Origin: Otis tarda
Lineage: Eukaryota; Chordata; Aves; Otidiformes; Otididae
Length of the DNA: 64,000 bases
Assembly (NCBI GenBank): GCA_026413225.1
Contig: CM048552.1
Location: forward strand, 141,621,053-141,685,052
Reading direction: 5' to 3'
This document shows, piece after piece, positions 1 through 11,089 of the stretch. The notes beneath the pieces are model-generated. The model was not told where the DNA came from. It did no database searches and saw only the letters and a list, made by a program, of their open reading frames with translations. Position 1 is the first letter of the stretch; each line of letters opens with the position of its first letter. The translations under genes were made by a program, and so were the position numbers.

Positions 1-2473
1 TTGTATAGAAAAATGAGAGGGGTGTATTTGTGGTGGTTTGTCAGGGTTTTTTTTTTTTGTTTGATTTCCCCCCCCGCCCCATAGTGCCAGTTATGCTGTG
101 TAACGCTTTAGGAGAGGTAGGGAAGATTAGCAGTTTATATTTGAGCTATTATGGCAGCTGAAGAGTGGTTTACAGCGTTATAATAAAGGCTGTGTTATGC
201 TGGCATATCCTCAAGTGTGGAAATGCTACGGTGTGCCACTGTTGCCAAGTGCCAGATCCATCTGAAAATAATGGCAAAGCTGTAACATATGTAACAATGA
301 TGGGTAAGGTGAGTCTATAACACTGCCTTGCTTTAAAATAACTTGAGTTTTTTCAGTCTCTGTTGAACTTTTTATGATCCAAGGTGTGTCATACTAATTT
401 TAAATATTAAAGACACATCAACTCTTATTATCGTGCCTTCTTCCTTCCTTTCAGGAACTGCCACGTAACTGCAAAGGAAACTGTAAGATTTAATAAAATA
501 CCAGGAGTGTCTATAATTCCTTGAGATGCCATGTCTTGGATTGAAATGGAGGGATCTAAAAGCAATAATAATACGTCCTGATACAATGTATCTTACCAAA
601 GCACAGTCTGATGCCGTGGCAGGGTTACATCACTATACACTACATCACTTTGTCTTTCAAAATTATCAGTTTTTGTGGGATTGCATACCTGTGTGCTGTT
701 GATATGCACATTTGTGGAATTAGGCAGCATTACCATGTTGAATCAATAGTTTATCCTGGCAACTTAAAAGGCAGTGAATGAATCACAGTAGAGGGCATGC
801 TAGTAGTCAGAACATTGCCCCCCTCAGGGGAAAAAATAAATGTCTACACCCAGAAGTAAATCTTCAGAATAAATAGAGTAAAATGCTTGCCCTGCATCTC
901 CCATTCTGCTTCTAACTCAACAGCTGTGCTTAAATAAGTATGTTTAGTCTTGGTAAACCTGTCTTTGGTTTTTCATTCAGGACATTCAGAAAGTGCTGCA
1001 AAATACCAGCTATAGTTCAGAGGGAAAATGTTTTCTCTTGGGAATGCTCATCAACAGCAGAAAGCACACCAGGGAAGCTTGCACGCACACTTTTTTTTTT
1101 TTAATATTCCCTTGCAGCAATATGAAAAAGTCAGATTGTTTCTTCTTCCCCCAACCAGCCAGTCTTAGCACCCAGGGATTTCTGGGCTGAGCCACAGGTG
1201 CAGCTCTTGATGAGCAGAGAAGGAGCAATGCAATTCCTTTCAGGCTGGCTGCAGGGATGCTCCTCATGTTTCTCTCCTGCTGTTTTCCCCTGGATTTTTG
1301 TGGAGGAGATTGCATCTGTGTTTAACTGATGGTTTCCTTCTCTTTCCTGATCCTGGCCAGGCCCCTGGCAAAGGGCTTGTTGCTATCATGGCAGCTCGGC
1401 TGGTGGTGTGGAAGACATGGAGAAGCGTCAGCATGCAGTCGTGCTGTGCTGTGGCTTGGCTTTTTGGTGTAGCGAAATCAGCTCCAGCGGGTGTCAGCTG
1501 CCAGCACTGTACACAGATACGCTGTCGACCTCAAGTCGTAGTTGCATGTGACCATTTGCCCAAGAAGTATTTTCCTGTGCAGATACTTAGGTTCAGATTG
1601 CCAAGTCTTGCCTTATCGCCACACTCGTCTGTAGAGTGCCACCCCCTCCTGACTTCTATAGCCTTTTGAAGAAAGTACAGCAAAATTATTTTCCAGCTGA
1701 TGTGGATAATAACATCTGTTAGTGCTTCCCTCTCTGCCTTTCCTGTAATTATAATGCGCTGTTACTCCAGGAACCAGGATTATGAACTAGTAGTTCAGGA
1801 GACGTCTTTGATTTCAGAAAGAGAAGGACAGGAAAGGTGTCAGACGTATTGTTGATCTGCATGTAAATTCAAACTCTTCTATTTCAGTCAGAAAACATCT
1901 TTACATTTCAGAGGAGCAGATTAATGCCATAATTTGCATCACAGATTTTTTTATTATGTTTTTTTTTTTTAAGTAAATGCTGGAACAGTTAGAGCGAGCT
2001 AACAAAACTTATTTCAAAATAAACAATAAAACCTTTACTCCTTCAGTATCAGCTTTCAATTGAAATAAATGTTAACAGTGAAATTCAGTAACTCTTAGGC
2101 AACAGGATGTTGGTCTAGCCCTAACTATAACTTAAGAGGCAGGAAAATGCTATAGCAGATGACCAGTTTCTGTGACAATAATGTGTCAGCTCCGTGGTGG
2201 TGGTTACGCTTTCTCTACCCAGAATTACATAATTCCAGAACAAAATTTACTCAGGTCTTCTAGCTCAGTTTCACAGCAGAATACCCTTTCTAGTTTTTGA
2301 CATTCCGATGGGCTTCTTGTAGGTCACACTTCGTGCAAATCTCATCTTTAAATTTGCAAATGTAATTAGTAAGGTAGGTTTCTTGATATGATTGCAGAAA
2401 CGCTGATTTCACGTAGTTAAGGTGGTCAAACTTGTGCTTTCTCATTGTATCTTTATCTTACTGCCTTTATCAG
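1..2473 (+). other. DHRSX: DHRSX intron 1, part upstream of ZBED1
   Basis: This stretch is assigned to DHRSX intron 1 because exon 2 of that gene lies downstream on the same strand and exon 1 is not visible. I see no coding exon, RNA gene or clear interspersed repeat. It holds a T-run followed by a C-run near positions 49-79 and scattered short A/T homopolymers. It ends in a good splice acceptor: a pyrimidine-rich stretch then TTTATCAG at 2466-2473, about 50 bases before the ZBED1 start codon. That acceptor probably joins a non-coding 5' exon lying upstream of the window to the ZBED1 coding exon. Confidence 0.6.
2462..2473 (+). promoter_or_regulatory. ZBED1: Probable 3' splice site opening the ZBED1 coding exon
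   Basis: A pyrimidine-rich tract ending in TTTATCAG precedes GTACTCATTAATG. ZBED1 orthologues have the whole coding sequence in one exon preceded by non-coding 5' sequence, so this is the natural acceptor. The first transcribed exon is not in view. It is inferred to lie upstream of the window, possibly near the DHRSX promoter. Confidence 0.5.
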
Positions 2474-2524
2474 GTACTCATTAATGAGTGAAGGATCAAA
2501 AGGTGGGACGGTGGCCAAGAAGCA

Positions 2525-4612
2525 ATGGAGAATAAAAGTTTAGAAGGTTCCCCATCAGACCTAAAGTTAGTGGCTCACCCAAGAGCAAAGAGTAAAGTGT
2601 GGAAGTACTTTGGGTTTGATACCAATGCAGAAGGATGCATATTACAGTGGAAGAAGATCTACTGCCGTATTTGCATGGCACAGATTGCCTATTCAGGAAA
2701 CACGTCCAACCTTTCCTACCACCTTGAGAAAAATCACCCCGACGAATTCTGCGAATTTGTGAAAAGTAACACTGAGCAAATGAGGGAAGCCTTTGCCACT
2801 GCGTTTTCAAAAATCAAGCCGGAGTCGTCGCAGCAGGTTGTTCAAGATAGCCTCATCATGAAGACCTACCAGAACTACGAAAACAAAAAGCATCAGGAAC
2901 TGACATCTGCAGTCATCAGCTTAATTTGCGAGGGCATGTATCCGGCCTCTATTGTTGATGAACCCACCTTCAAGGCCCTCTTGAGAACAGCAGACCCCAG
3001 GTATGAACTTCCGAGCCGGAAGTACTTCTGTACAAAAGCTATTCCTGAAAAGTACAGTGCCATTAGAGAAATTGTGCTGAAAGAGCTCACTGAGGTTCTG
3101 TGGTGTGGCATATCCACGGACATGTGGAGGAGTGAAAACCAAAACAGGTCATATGTAACCGTCGCGGTTCACTTTCTCAGCAGCAGTCCTGCCAACTGCC
3201 TGGTAGTGACCTCGCGATGTTTAAAAACATTTGAAGTGCCGGAGGATAATACTGCAGAGACTATTACACGAGTCCTTTATGAAACATTCATTGAGTGGGG
3301 GATCAATACAAAAGTCTTTGGTGCTACAACAGATTACAGTAAAGACATTGTGAAAGCTTGCTCTCTCTTAGATATTCCTGTACAGATGCCTTGTTTGGGA
3401 CACACTTTTAATGCAGGAATACAACAAGCTTTTCAGCTCCCCAAACTCTGCAGCCTTCTTGCCAGGTGCCGAAAACTGGTGGAATATTTTCAGCAGTCTA
3501 CGGTCGCGATGTACATGCTGAGTGAGAAGCAGAAGCAGCAGAATATTCTCCACTGTATGCTGGTAAGTGACCGTGTTTCCTGGTGGGGAAGCACGCTCGC
3601 TATGCTGCAGCGCCTCAAGGAGCAGCAGTTTGTCATTGCGGCTGTTCTCGTGGAGGACAGCAACAACCACCATCTCATGCTGGAAGCCAGTGAGTGGAAT
3701 ACAATCGAAGGGCTGGTGGAGCTGCTGCAGCCTTTCAAGCAGGTTGCAGAGATGATGTCTGCTTCAAAGTACCCGACGATAAGTATGGTGAAGCCACTTC
3801 TCCACATGCTTCTGAATACTACCTTGAACATCAAAGAGAATGATTTGAAAGAAATCAGCATGGCAAAGGAGGTGATTGCTAAAGAGTTGTCAAGCACCTA
3901 CCAGCACACGCCTGAGATAGACATGTTTCTCAACGTTGCGACTTTCTTGGATCCCCGCTACAAAAAACTGCCTTTTCTTTCAGCCTTTGAGCGGCAGCAG
4001 GTTGAAAATAGAGTGGTGGAGGAAGCAAAAAGCCTGCTGGAGAAAGTAAAAGAGAATACCTTTAGGACTGAAGAGAAATTCTTCACTGTTTCAGAAGAGC
4101 CCCCTGTGAAAAAAATCATCATCTCCTCTACTCCTCCTCCTACCAGTGTCATCAACAACATGCTCGCAGAGATCTTTTGCCAGACAGGAGGCGTGGAAGA
4201 CCAGGAGGAATGGCACGCTCAGATCGTTGAGGAGTTGAGCAACTTCAAGTCACAAAAGGTCCTCGGTTTGAACGAAGACCCACTGAAGTGGTGGTCTGAC
4301 AGACTAGCACTGTTTCCAGTTTTACCAAAGGTTCTTCAAAAATACTGGTGTATTTTGGCCACAAGGGTCTTCCCTGAACGCCTTTTCGGTTCTTCTGCTA
4401 ATGTTGTAAGCGCAAAGAGAAACCGGTTAGCCCCAGCTCATGTGGATGAGCAGATCTTTTTGTACGAAAACAGTCGGAATGGGTCCGAGGCAGAACCGGA
4501 GGACGAAGACGAAGGAGAGTGGGGTTTGGAACAGGAACAGATTTTTAATTTAAATGACTCGGTAAATGTAAACAACAATTTCTTTAATATCCGAGACAGT
4601 GGGTTTGTTTAA
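2525..4612 (+). CDS. ZBED1: ZBED1: BED zinc-finger, hAT-transposase-derived transcription factor
   Basis: This is an intact 695-residue single-exon reading frame, close to the roughly 694 residues of mammalian ZBED1, and it is recognised by near-identity along its length. The BED finger occupies about residues 22-72, with zinc ligands C47, C50, H66 and H71. The middle (about 110-560) is the degenerate RNase H-like region of a hAT transposase. The C-terminal hAT dimerisation domain includes DPLKWW at 585-590 followed by the [19 protein letters not shown] segment. An acidic tail follows ([16 protein letters not shown]). Family knowledge: ZBED1 (the DREF homologue) is a nuclear protein that binds DREF-type promoter elements of proliferation and ribosomal-protein genes, and SUMO-ligase activity has been reported. 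The start is supported by an in-frame TGA at 2489-2491 and a good Kozak context (G at -3, G at +4). The gene is nested in DHRSX intron 1 on the same strand. It is a domesticated gene, not a mobile copy. Confidence 0.97.
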   Translation: MENKSLEGSPSDLKLVAHPRAKSKVWKYFGFDTNAEGCILQWKKIYCRICMAQIAYSGNTSNLSYHLEKNHPDEFCEFVKSNTEQMREAFATAFSKIKPESSQQVVQDSLIMKTYQNYENKKHQELTSAVISLICEGMYPASIVDEPTFKALLRTADPRYELPSRKYFCTKAIPEKYSAIREIVLKELTEVLWCGISTDMWRSENQNRSYVTVAVHFLSSSPANCLVVTSRCLKTFEVPEDNTAETITRVLYETFIEWGINTKVFGATTDYSKDIVKACSLLDIPVQMPCLGHTFNAGIQQAFQLPKLCSLLARCRKLVEYFQQSTVAMYMLSEKQKQQNILHCMLVSDRVSWWGSTLAMLQRLKEQQFVIAAVLVEDSNNHHLMLEASEWNTIEGLVELLQPFKQVAEMMSASKYPTISMVKPLLHMLLNTTLNIKENDLKEISMAKEVIAKELSSTYQHTPEIDMFLNVATFLDPRYKKLPFLSAFERQQVENRVVEEAKSLLEKVKENTFRTEEKFFTVSEEPPVKKIIISSTPPPTSVINNMLAEIFCQTGGVEDQEEWHAQIVEELSNFKSQKVLGLNEDPLKWWSDRLALFPVLPKVLQKYWCILATRVFPERLFGSSANVVSAKRNRLAPAHVDEQIFLYENSRNGSEAEPEDEDEGEWGLEQEQIFNLNDSVNVNNNFFNIRDSGFV

Positions 4613-4812
4613 CAGGACTGCTGCGGTACATTTAATAACAAAGAAAAAAGGTATTTGTCTTAAATTACCAAAAATACTTCTGTTTTATGCTATGGATGCT
4701 GTAAATATTGAACAGTTGTAACAAACTTGATTTAGCTTCCATTGTCTATGTTTTTCCCACTGTCTTAAAACATGAATGACTTGTGATTAAGCAGCACTGA
4801 AATGAATGAGGA

Positions 4813-4818
4813 AATAAA
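4813..4818 (+). promoter_or_regulatory. ZBED1: Poly(A) signal AATAAA, about 200 bases after the ZBED1 stop
   Basis: This is the first canonical AATAAA after the stop codon at 4610-4612, within GAGGAAATAAATTCT. It would give a short 3' UTR of about 0.2 kb. Another AATAAA lies near 5710, so a longer 3' UTR running through the two MITE-like elements at 4853-5429 is also possible. Confidence 0.45.
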
Positions 4819-4852
4819 TTCTACAAAGACCGTGATTTCTGACTGTGGCCCA

Positions 4853-4935
4853 GATTTCAGAAAGCACTTATCCATGTGCTTCCTTTCCACTTCCTTCAGT
4901 CGGAGACAAACACATGCTTACGTGCTTTCTGTCCT
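4853..4935. repeat. Palindromic MITE-like element just after the ZBED1 poly(A) signal
   Basis: Two arms of about 28 bases are inverted copies of each other: 4853-4881 (containing CAGAAAGCACTTATCCATG) and 4908-4935, whose reverse complement contains CAGAAAGCACGTAAGCATG. A loop of about 26 bases separates them. The arms resemble the palindromic 'AAAGCACTTAAGCATGTGCTT' style of ancient DNA-transposon MITEs known from turtles and crocodilians; that family resemblance is from memory. The inverted repeat is directly visible; its family is inferred. Confidence 0.55.
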
Positions 4936-5160
4936 AAAAATATTTTCCTGAATTAGGATCCTGAGCAAGAGCGCTTTTAAGATTTATGTCTCCGTTTGTA
5001 AATCCTGTGTGACTCAGGATGTTAGCTTTAAATTTTGGATTTTAAAACGTTATTTTTGAAATCCGTAAATCTGAGCAGTAAATATTTTTAGAGTATATCA
5101 ATGCTATGGAATGAAAAAAAGATCTTGAGCCTGATTTTCTTTTTCACTACCTCATGTCTT

Positions 5161-5429
5161 AGGCCTGGTCTATGCTAGAATAGTTCAGCTGGTATAATTC
5201 TGTCAATTAGGGGACTGATGTATTATTATTTTAACTGATACTGTGCTGGCATAGGCTGAATCATGGATGCACTTATACTGGGATAAGTTATTTTCCTTTC
5301 CAGTGCAGTGTAAATCTTATAAACACTTCTTAACAGGTATTGCTGTGTCTAGTCCGGTTTTACCATTTAACTGCAGCAGCTAAATGGCAAAACTTTTTTT
5401 TTTTCTGTGTGTGTGTCTAGGCAAGCCCT
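5161..5429 (+). mobile_element. Ancient hAT-like MITE remnant
   Basis: The left end reads GGCCTGGTCTATGCTAG and the right end GTCTAGGCAAGCCC. The reverse complement of the right end (GGGCTTGCCTAGAC) matches the left end imperfectly, as degraded terminal inverted repeats do. The left end and the nearby GTATAA and CAGCTGG words resemble a non-autonomous hAT family common in turtles and crocodilians. No coding sequence and no clear 8-bp target duplication were found. An alternative is a chance match to short terminal repeats in AT-rich intron. Confidence 0.45.
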
Positions 5430-6296
5430 GATTGTAGTCTCTTGTGCTTTTTACAAAGTGGTAAGGAAGTGCATGAGGTCGGGGTGGCGGTGCGTTACCT
5501 TTGCTTTGTGCCGACGTTATGGCTGATGGCAGGGGGTGCAAAGCAGGCAAGGCATCAGGCCCCTCGGCAGCGGAGGGAGAGAGGGAAGGAGAGGGCGAGG
5601 AGATGCGTATGGGTCACGAGTCTAACAGTCTGTCTGTTATAAAATCCTTAACCTCTTAATTTAAATGGGGACTTTGCCCATAGAAAATTTTGTTGGCAAG
5701 AAAAGCAAAATAAAAAGCTTTAATATTATGTAAATATATTTAAAAGAAGGAGACCCCTCTATTTCCCCAGATGTATTTAGTGAGTCTTTAACGTTGTTTC
5801 TTATTATGTTAGCACTTAACTCTTTTTTTCTCCTGTCTCTTTCTGATTCAGTTTGTAGAGTGGACTTGTCCGATCCAGTCTAATGTTTGAGTACTGTTTC
5901 CGATTAGTTGGTGTGTATTGTAATTGCTCCCTTTGTGTCTCTATGCCTAAGTGTTTTAAGCCCTTTTGAGAACTTGGCAAACCAGAGACAAAGAAAGAAA
6001 AATAACCCAAAATACCCCATTTCTTATGAAATACTGCAGGTCATGAACAAGATTAGAGTTGGTGCTTGGCACGGAGTGGGATGGCAGCCCATTTTTCCCT
6101 GAGGTGTAGAGGAGGACTCTTGGCATTATCTGGTTATAGTCAAGGTTTGCTTGGGGTTTTATTTTTGTGACAGACGTTTCGCCCCTCACTGCGGCTTTAG
6201 TCTACGACTATGTCAAGCACAACCTTTCTGGAGAGAGGTCTGTTGAAGACTGGCTGTTACTGTTCTGGAGGAAGAAAGTTGGTTTTTTTTATCACT
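5430..6296 (+). other. DHRSX: DHRSX intron 1, no recognisable feature
   Basis: I see no gene or clear repeat here. There is an AATAAA near 5710 that could serve as a distal ZBED1 poly(A) site, and a G-rich purine patch around 5560-5610. Confidence 0.5.
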
Positions 6297-6535
6297 CTCC
6301 CAGTTTTGGCTGGGATGGAGCTCATTTTCTTCCCAGTAGCTGCTGTATTTTGCATTTAGTATGGGATTTGCTATGTGAAGAACCTTGATAATACACTGAT
6401 GTTATTAGTTGTTTCTCAGAGACCAAGGACATTTTTCAGCTTCCCGGGTTTTGCTAATGTGCAGGTGCACAAATCTGGGAGGGGCATAGCCAGTACAGTT
6501 GATCCAAACCAGCCAAAGGAAGTGATTGCCCAAGG
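6297..6535 (+). mobile_element. ERVL-like LTR, 5' fragment, old
   Basis: The words GTTTTGGCTGGGATGGAG, TTTTCTTCCCAGTAGCTG, TTTAGTATGGG, ATAATACACTGATGTT and TTTTTCAGCTTCCCGGG, followed by GGGAGGGGCATAGCCAG, occur in the order seen in a very common bird endogenous retroviral LTR family. Only the 5' portion is recognisable; the promoter and poly(A) parts are missing or decayed. It is in sense orientation relative to DHRSX. This is a non-coding remnant with no viral gene attached. Confidence 0.7.
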
Positions 6536-9500
6536 CGCAAAACACAGCCTTGGCTAGTGTTTTGGGTAGCAAAATCAAATTATGGAAGAGAGTGAGATGC
6601 AGCAGAGCCCTTTTTTATGTTACCTGAGCTCCTGTGACACCCCTGTCAGGAAGACCTCTTTGTTTTTAAGTCCGTTGAGTGCCAGCTGGTGTCGGTTTTG
6701 TCTGCTTGCACCACCTTCACCTACTACCACCACCGCTAGCCCTTGAGGAGCCGCCCAAATGCGCTAGTGCACGCGGATCCTCTCTTACACGAGCATAATT
6801 CAAAGCCGTGCCCTCGCAACTAAGGCAGAGCCCAGAGCACCACTCGCCCGGTCTGTATTCAGCCTATACTCTTGGCAGCATCTGTCTCCTGTTTCCATCT
6901 TCATCCTTCTAGGGCTAAATGTACACAGTGACGCTTACAAGCAGTTTTACTGAGATCAGTGCAATGCACTATGCTCTTCCTTCCAGCTTTTTTAAAATTT
7001 TTTTGGTATCCAAAATGAAACTAGTTGGTTCAATTGATGTGTCCAGCAGTCTTTTAAAAAAAGGAGAAGAAAAAAAAATATTAAAAAACCCAACAAAACA
7101 ACCAAGCCATTGTTAGTCCTATCCATTGTCTGTGAGATTTTTATTTAATGTTCTAAGCCTGGAATATTGTTAAATAAACCAGAAAAATAAGTTAGTTACT
7201 AGATTATTTGTCTGATGTGTGTTCATATCTGCAGCACTTTATGACTCTTCCACAACAAGGGGAGTTTATATTCTAAGGTTTTGAAGCTATGCATTTATTT
7301 TCCTTTTGATCCTGTAAGTTATTAAAAAAAAATGCTGTACAAATCTTTTGGATTAAAAAAAATATTAAGATGAAAAATATCAGAAGTTTAGATGGTTTCT
7401 CTCGCTTAAATACGTGTGGTGTTTTTCATTTAACGACATAATTTTCTGTTGTTTAGTTGGGTGGAGAACCGAAGTTGCAGAGCTGTTTTAAATATTGCTA
7501 CAACATGAATTAAACCATGGTGTTATTGCCAAGGGTGGGCCCAGAATACATTTCCAAATTATGCTATTAAGTCAGATTTATGTTCATGTTTCTTGACAGA
7601 TAATTTAAATCCACAGCCTAATGTTTCCTTTTCTCTTCGGTACAGCTAAGACATCTCTTCGGAGGGGTAATAGAGGAACTTTTTGAGTGCTTTCATGCTG
7701 GAAAATTGAATTTTTGAACAGGTTCTCAAAATGTATACTCCATGTCAAAAGAAGAATTCCTTTTTGCCAACAGCTAAGTATTTCCAATTCAGAATTAAAA
7801 TTCAGTGGGGTAGGCGAGGTTTGTTAGGCTTAACAACAAAACTAAAGGGAGTTTTGTGTGACTGACCAACCTTTGCACACATTTCACCTTTCTCTGCCAT
7901 CATGGATTACTGTGAAGACAAAAGGAAAACCTCGAAGCAAACTGAAGTTGAAAAGGTGAATTTTTCCAGGAAACAATGTCTGAGATGCCTTGGTTTAAAT
8001 GAAGGCAATAAAGTTCAGGATTATTTGTGGAATTGGGTGTGTTAAGTTTCTGTCACAGCAGTGTATTAGATTAATTTGGAAGATTTTCTTTAATTAATGT
8101 CATGGTGGTCCAATTGGCTTTACAGGAGCATTTGTGTGCAAGCAGGAATATTAAAAGCAAAAGAAATACTACTTGGTTATTTGTAATATTTTATAGGACT
8201 TCTAAAAGCATAGAGGTGACATATGGTTCATTATTTTGTCCTTTCTTATGATAGCTTAAAAAGAAGGGGCTGTCCGAGGATGTCGTTTCTGAAGGAGCAG
8301 AAGAGTATGGGTTTGAACACAGAAGTAGTATATCTTACATATTCCATGACAACTAGGTAAAGGAAACTGCGCTGAAAAAAAACCTGCGTTTTAGTCTCTG
8401 CACATCGTACTCCTTTCGGTGGTCTCCATTTCTGCTTGTCCTTCTGAGAGGATGATGTCTTTCTGAAGGTCTGGTGATCCCAGTTCTGGTGGTGCAGTGC
8501 TATCTAGTCTAGGCTGTCTTTTTGGCTATGCTGAGAAGACTCTTGCTTTGGCTCCTGGTCTGTGTAGCATTTTGTGGCTTCCCTCCCCCACCCTCGCCCC
8601 CAGACTATATGGTCTATCGCACCATATTTCCTCCAGATTACTAGTCTGCTAAATTCAGGATGTGTCTTATTTTTAGGGGATGTAGAGAAATTACAGAAAT
8701 TGGTTTTGCTTTGTTAATAACATTATTCAGTGCTGTAGAGAGAATTTAAAGAGACAGTGTAATTTTACATCTGCCTTAAAACCTCATCAATAAAGCATGT
8801 CTAATGTCTTGATATTATTTAAACTGGAATTTCAAAACATCCCTGGATTTGCTGTCGTTTTTACATACAAAGACATTTCCTCTAGGTTGCACAATAAAAA
8901 TCAATTAAATAGATTTTTACTGTGTCTACAATAATTTTCAGTGCCCCTACAGTAATTTTTAGTTTCCCTGCAGTTGGCTTAAAATGCCACGAAGGAATTT
9001 AGTTTACTATTAAAAAAACCAAAACAAAACACTGTCTTTCAGCTTACCTTGTGTTTTAAAAACTTTTTTAGTGATAAAATTTGATTCAGATCTTCTAAAA
9101 AATGCAAAGGCTGTTGCAGAAACTGTTTTCAAATGAGTCCCTCAGACTCTGAAATGTTAATATTATGATTTTTGAGCACTTAGTATTGATATTTCCACAC
9201 GGAGTGGTATTGATTTCCCTTGCTGCAAGAAGAAAAGGTCAGCGTTCACAAAAGTGGTGCTGCCATCTGCGATGCTTTGAAGTGGTGATCAGATGTTCTT
9301 TTTTCAGAGATGTTTAAAAGGCTATTACCTGCTGCGCACATGTGCTGGTTTCCATGCATTACAATTAGTAGTTATTTCCAGTGACTTTAATTTGCAAAAT
9401 CTGACTTTATCTGTCTTACACTCCTGTGTCCTATCTCCTCTCCCTGGCCCTGCCTGGACAGAGCGCTGGTGTGAGCAGCAAGGAGGAGAAGCCCTGCTCC

Positions 9501-11028
9501 CCAGCGTGTTTTTCTTCCATTAGAGAGAGACTGTTCATTGAGAGCAGGTTAACTCAATTTTAAATGAATTTAAACTACATCCTTGTTCCAGTCCACTGGG
9601 GCTACAGCGCCTGGTGCCATGCTGCGAAAAGGCAGAGCCAGCGATTCCTCCCGGCACAGTGATGTACACTTGAACACGTTGCTCAGTTGGACCAAAACTG
9701 ACCATGTAACTGGGAAGACGTTGCAGAATCAGGCTCTACACAGCTAGGAAAATATACTTGGAGTCAAAGGCATAATAAGCAACTGTAGTCCTTATTGCAT
9801 GTCAGAATAGAAACAGGATCGGTGCTGCTCCGGTTGTCTGGGTTTTTAAGGTAAATATCTTAACACGATACTAGTTTGTGCTCTAGGCTGAAGCCGTGCC
9901 TGGGAAATTTTGTGGTTATTCAAATAGTTCTGTATTTAATGCTGACCTAGAAAATAATATTCTGTGGCATTCAAATAAAGATTTTATATAGAGGCTAAAG
10001 CTACAGTTCCTATTTGAGAGATATTTTGGGGGTAACATTTATAGTGGTTTTACTGTTAGAAATACCGTGGCCAGAGGTACATGTGCATTCGGCTGTCGGA
10101 AGCAGTAGGGCAGTCCTGTTTTTAAGTGTATCAGAGACAGAAGGGGATACTTTCATTTGAAATAAATTAAGTAAGAAATGTTGTATTTATTTTAGCACTT
10201 TTAGGTTGAAGACTAATTAAAATGCATCCATAAGTGTTTGTAATAGTATAATAATTTGTCTAGATCTATCTGTAGAGAATTAATCCCTTTGGTTTACTTA
10301 CTACACTGGAAGTCTCACTGTATTTGTCCATGGCTGCATATGCATGATGTCACATTCACCAGTGATTCCCCAAGAATAAGGTTATTTTTAAAAAGGCAAT
10401 TTCTTTGATTACATATGATTTTCTGAGTATGTCATTGTCCCCAAATACTTGCAGTCAGGAATAAGAAATTAATCTTTTCTTTCTTCAACAGATGCCTCTC
10501 TACTTTTAAATTTTAGACATTTTGTGTCTCTATGTGTCACCCTGTCTTTATAGACACCATGATTGAAAGGGTTTCATTTTCTTTTTTTCTTTTTTGATGT
10601 GCTTTTTTCTCATGAGTCATCAGTGAGATTTACAGTGATAGGAATTTAGAGTCATAACAAGAAAGATGTCAAGTCAGCATCAGGAAAGCTCATGCCATGA
10701 TGAGCTTTAGCCTCATCGTGTCCTATGTCATGAACGCTGTGCTCCAGGAGAAACCTTCATCTTCTCAAACATGGTTTTCCAATGTGTGTGTGTGTGAGAA
10801 AAATAAAGTGCTTTTGCAAATAACGCACGGTTCTGTTTTCTGGCTGATAGTTCAGTTTGCTGTGAGTTTGCGTGCTGGGTCGCGCTGGTGGGTTTGGCCC
10901 CACATTTAAGTTTCTTGATCACACAGCAGAACTTACATAAACAGAAGGAATTTAATAACAATTAAATCGGCAAAACTCGATTGTTTCATTGACAAGAACA
11001 AATAGGAAGTGGGACCCTTTAGGAAAAA
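6536..11028 (+). other. DHRSX: DHRSX intron 1, featureless
   Basis: This is AT-rich intronic sequence with short homopolymers. A slightly CpG-richer patch lies at about 6740-6860. No exon, RNA gene or clear repeat could be supported. Confidence 0.5.
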
Positions 11029-11089
11029 TACTGAAAATTGTAACAGTAAATACTGAAATTGTAACAGTAAATACTGAAATTGTAACAGG
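11029..11089 (+). repeat. Short tandem repeat, about three units of 21 bases
   Basis: The unit TACTGAAATTGTAACAGTAA(A) occurs three times in a row. The first copy has one extra A and the last is truncated at GTAACAGG. It is visible directly and has no known function. Confidence 0.85.

Noticed and set aside
2496..4161. Minus-strand and off-frame open frames across ZBED1
   Set aside because: They are shadows of the ZBED1 coding sequence.
11029..11089. Three direct repeats considered as a CRISPR-like array
   Set aside because: The repeats are contiguous without unique spacers, in a vertebrate intron; this is a plain tandem repeat.
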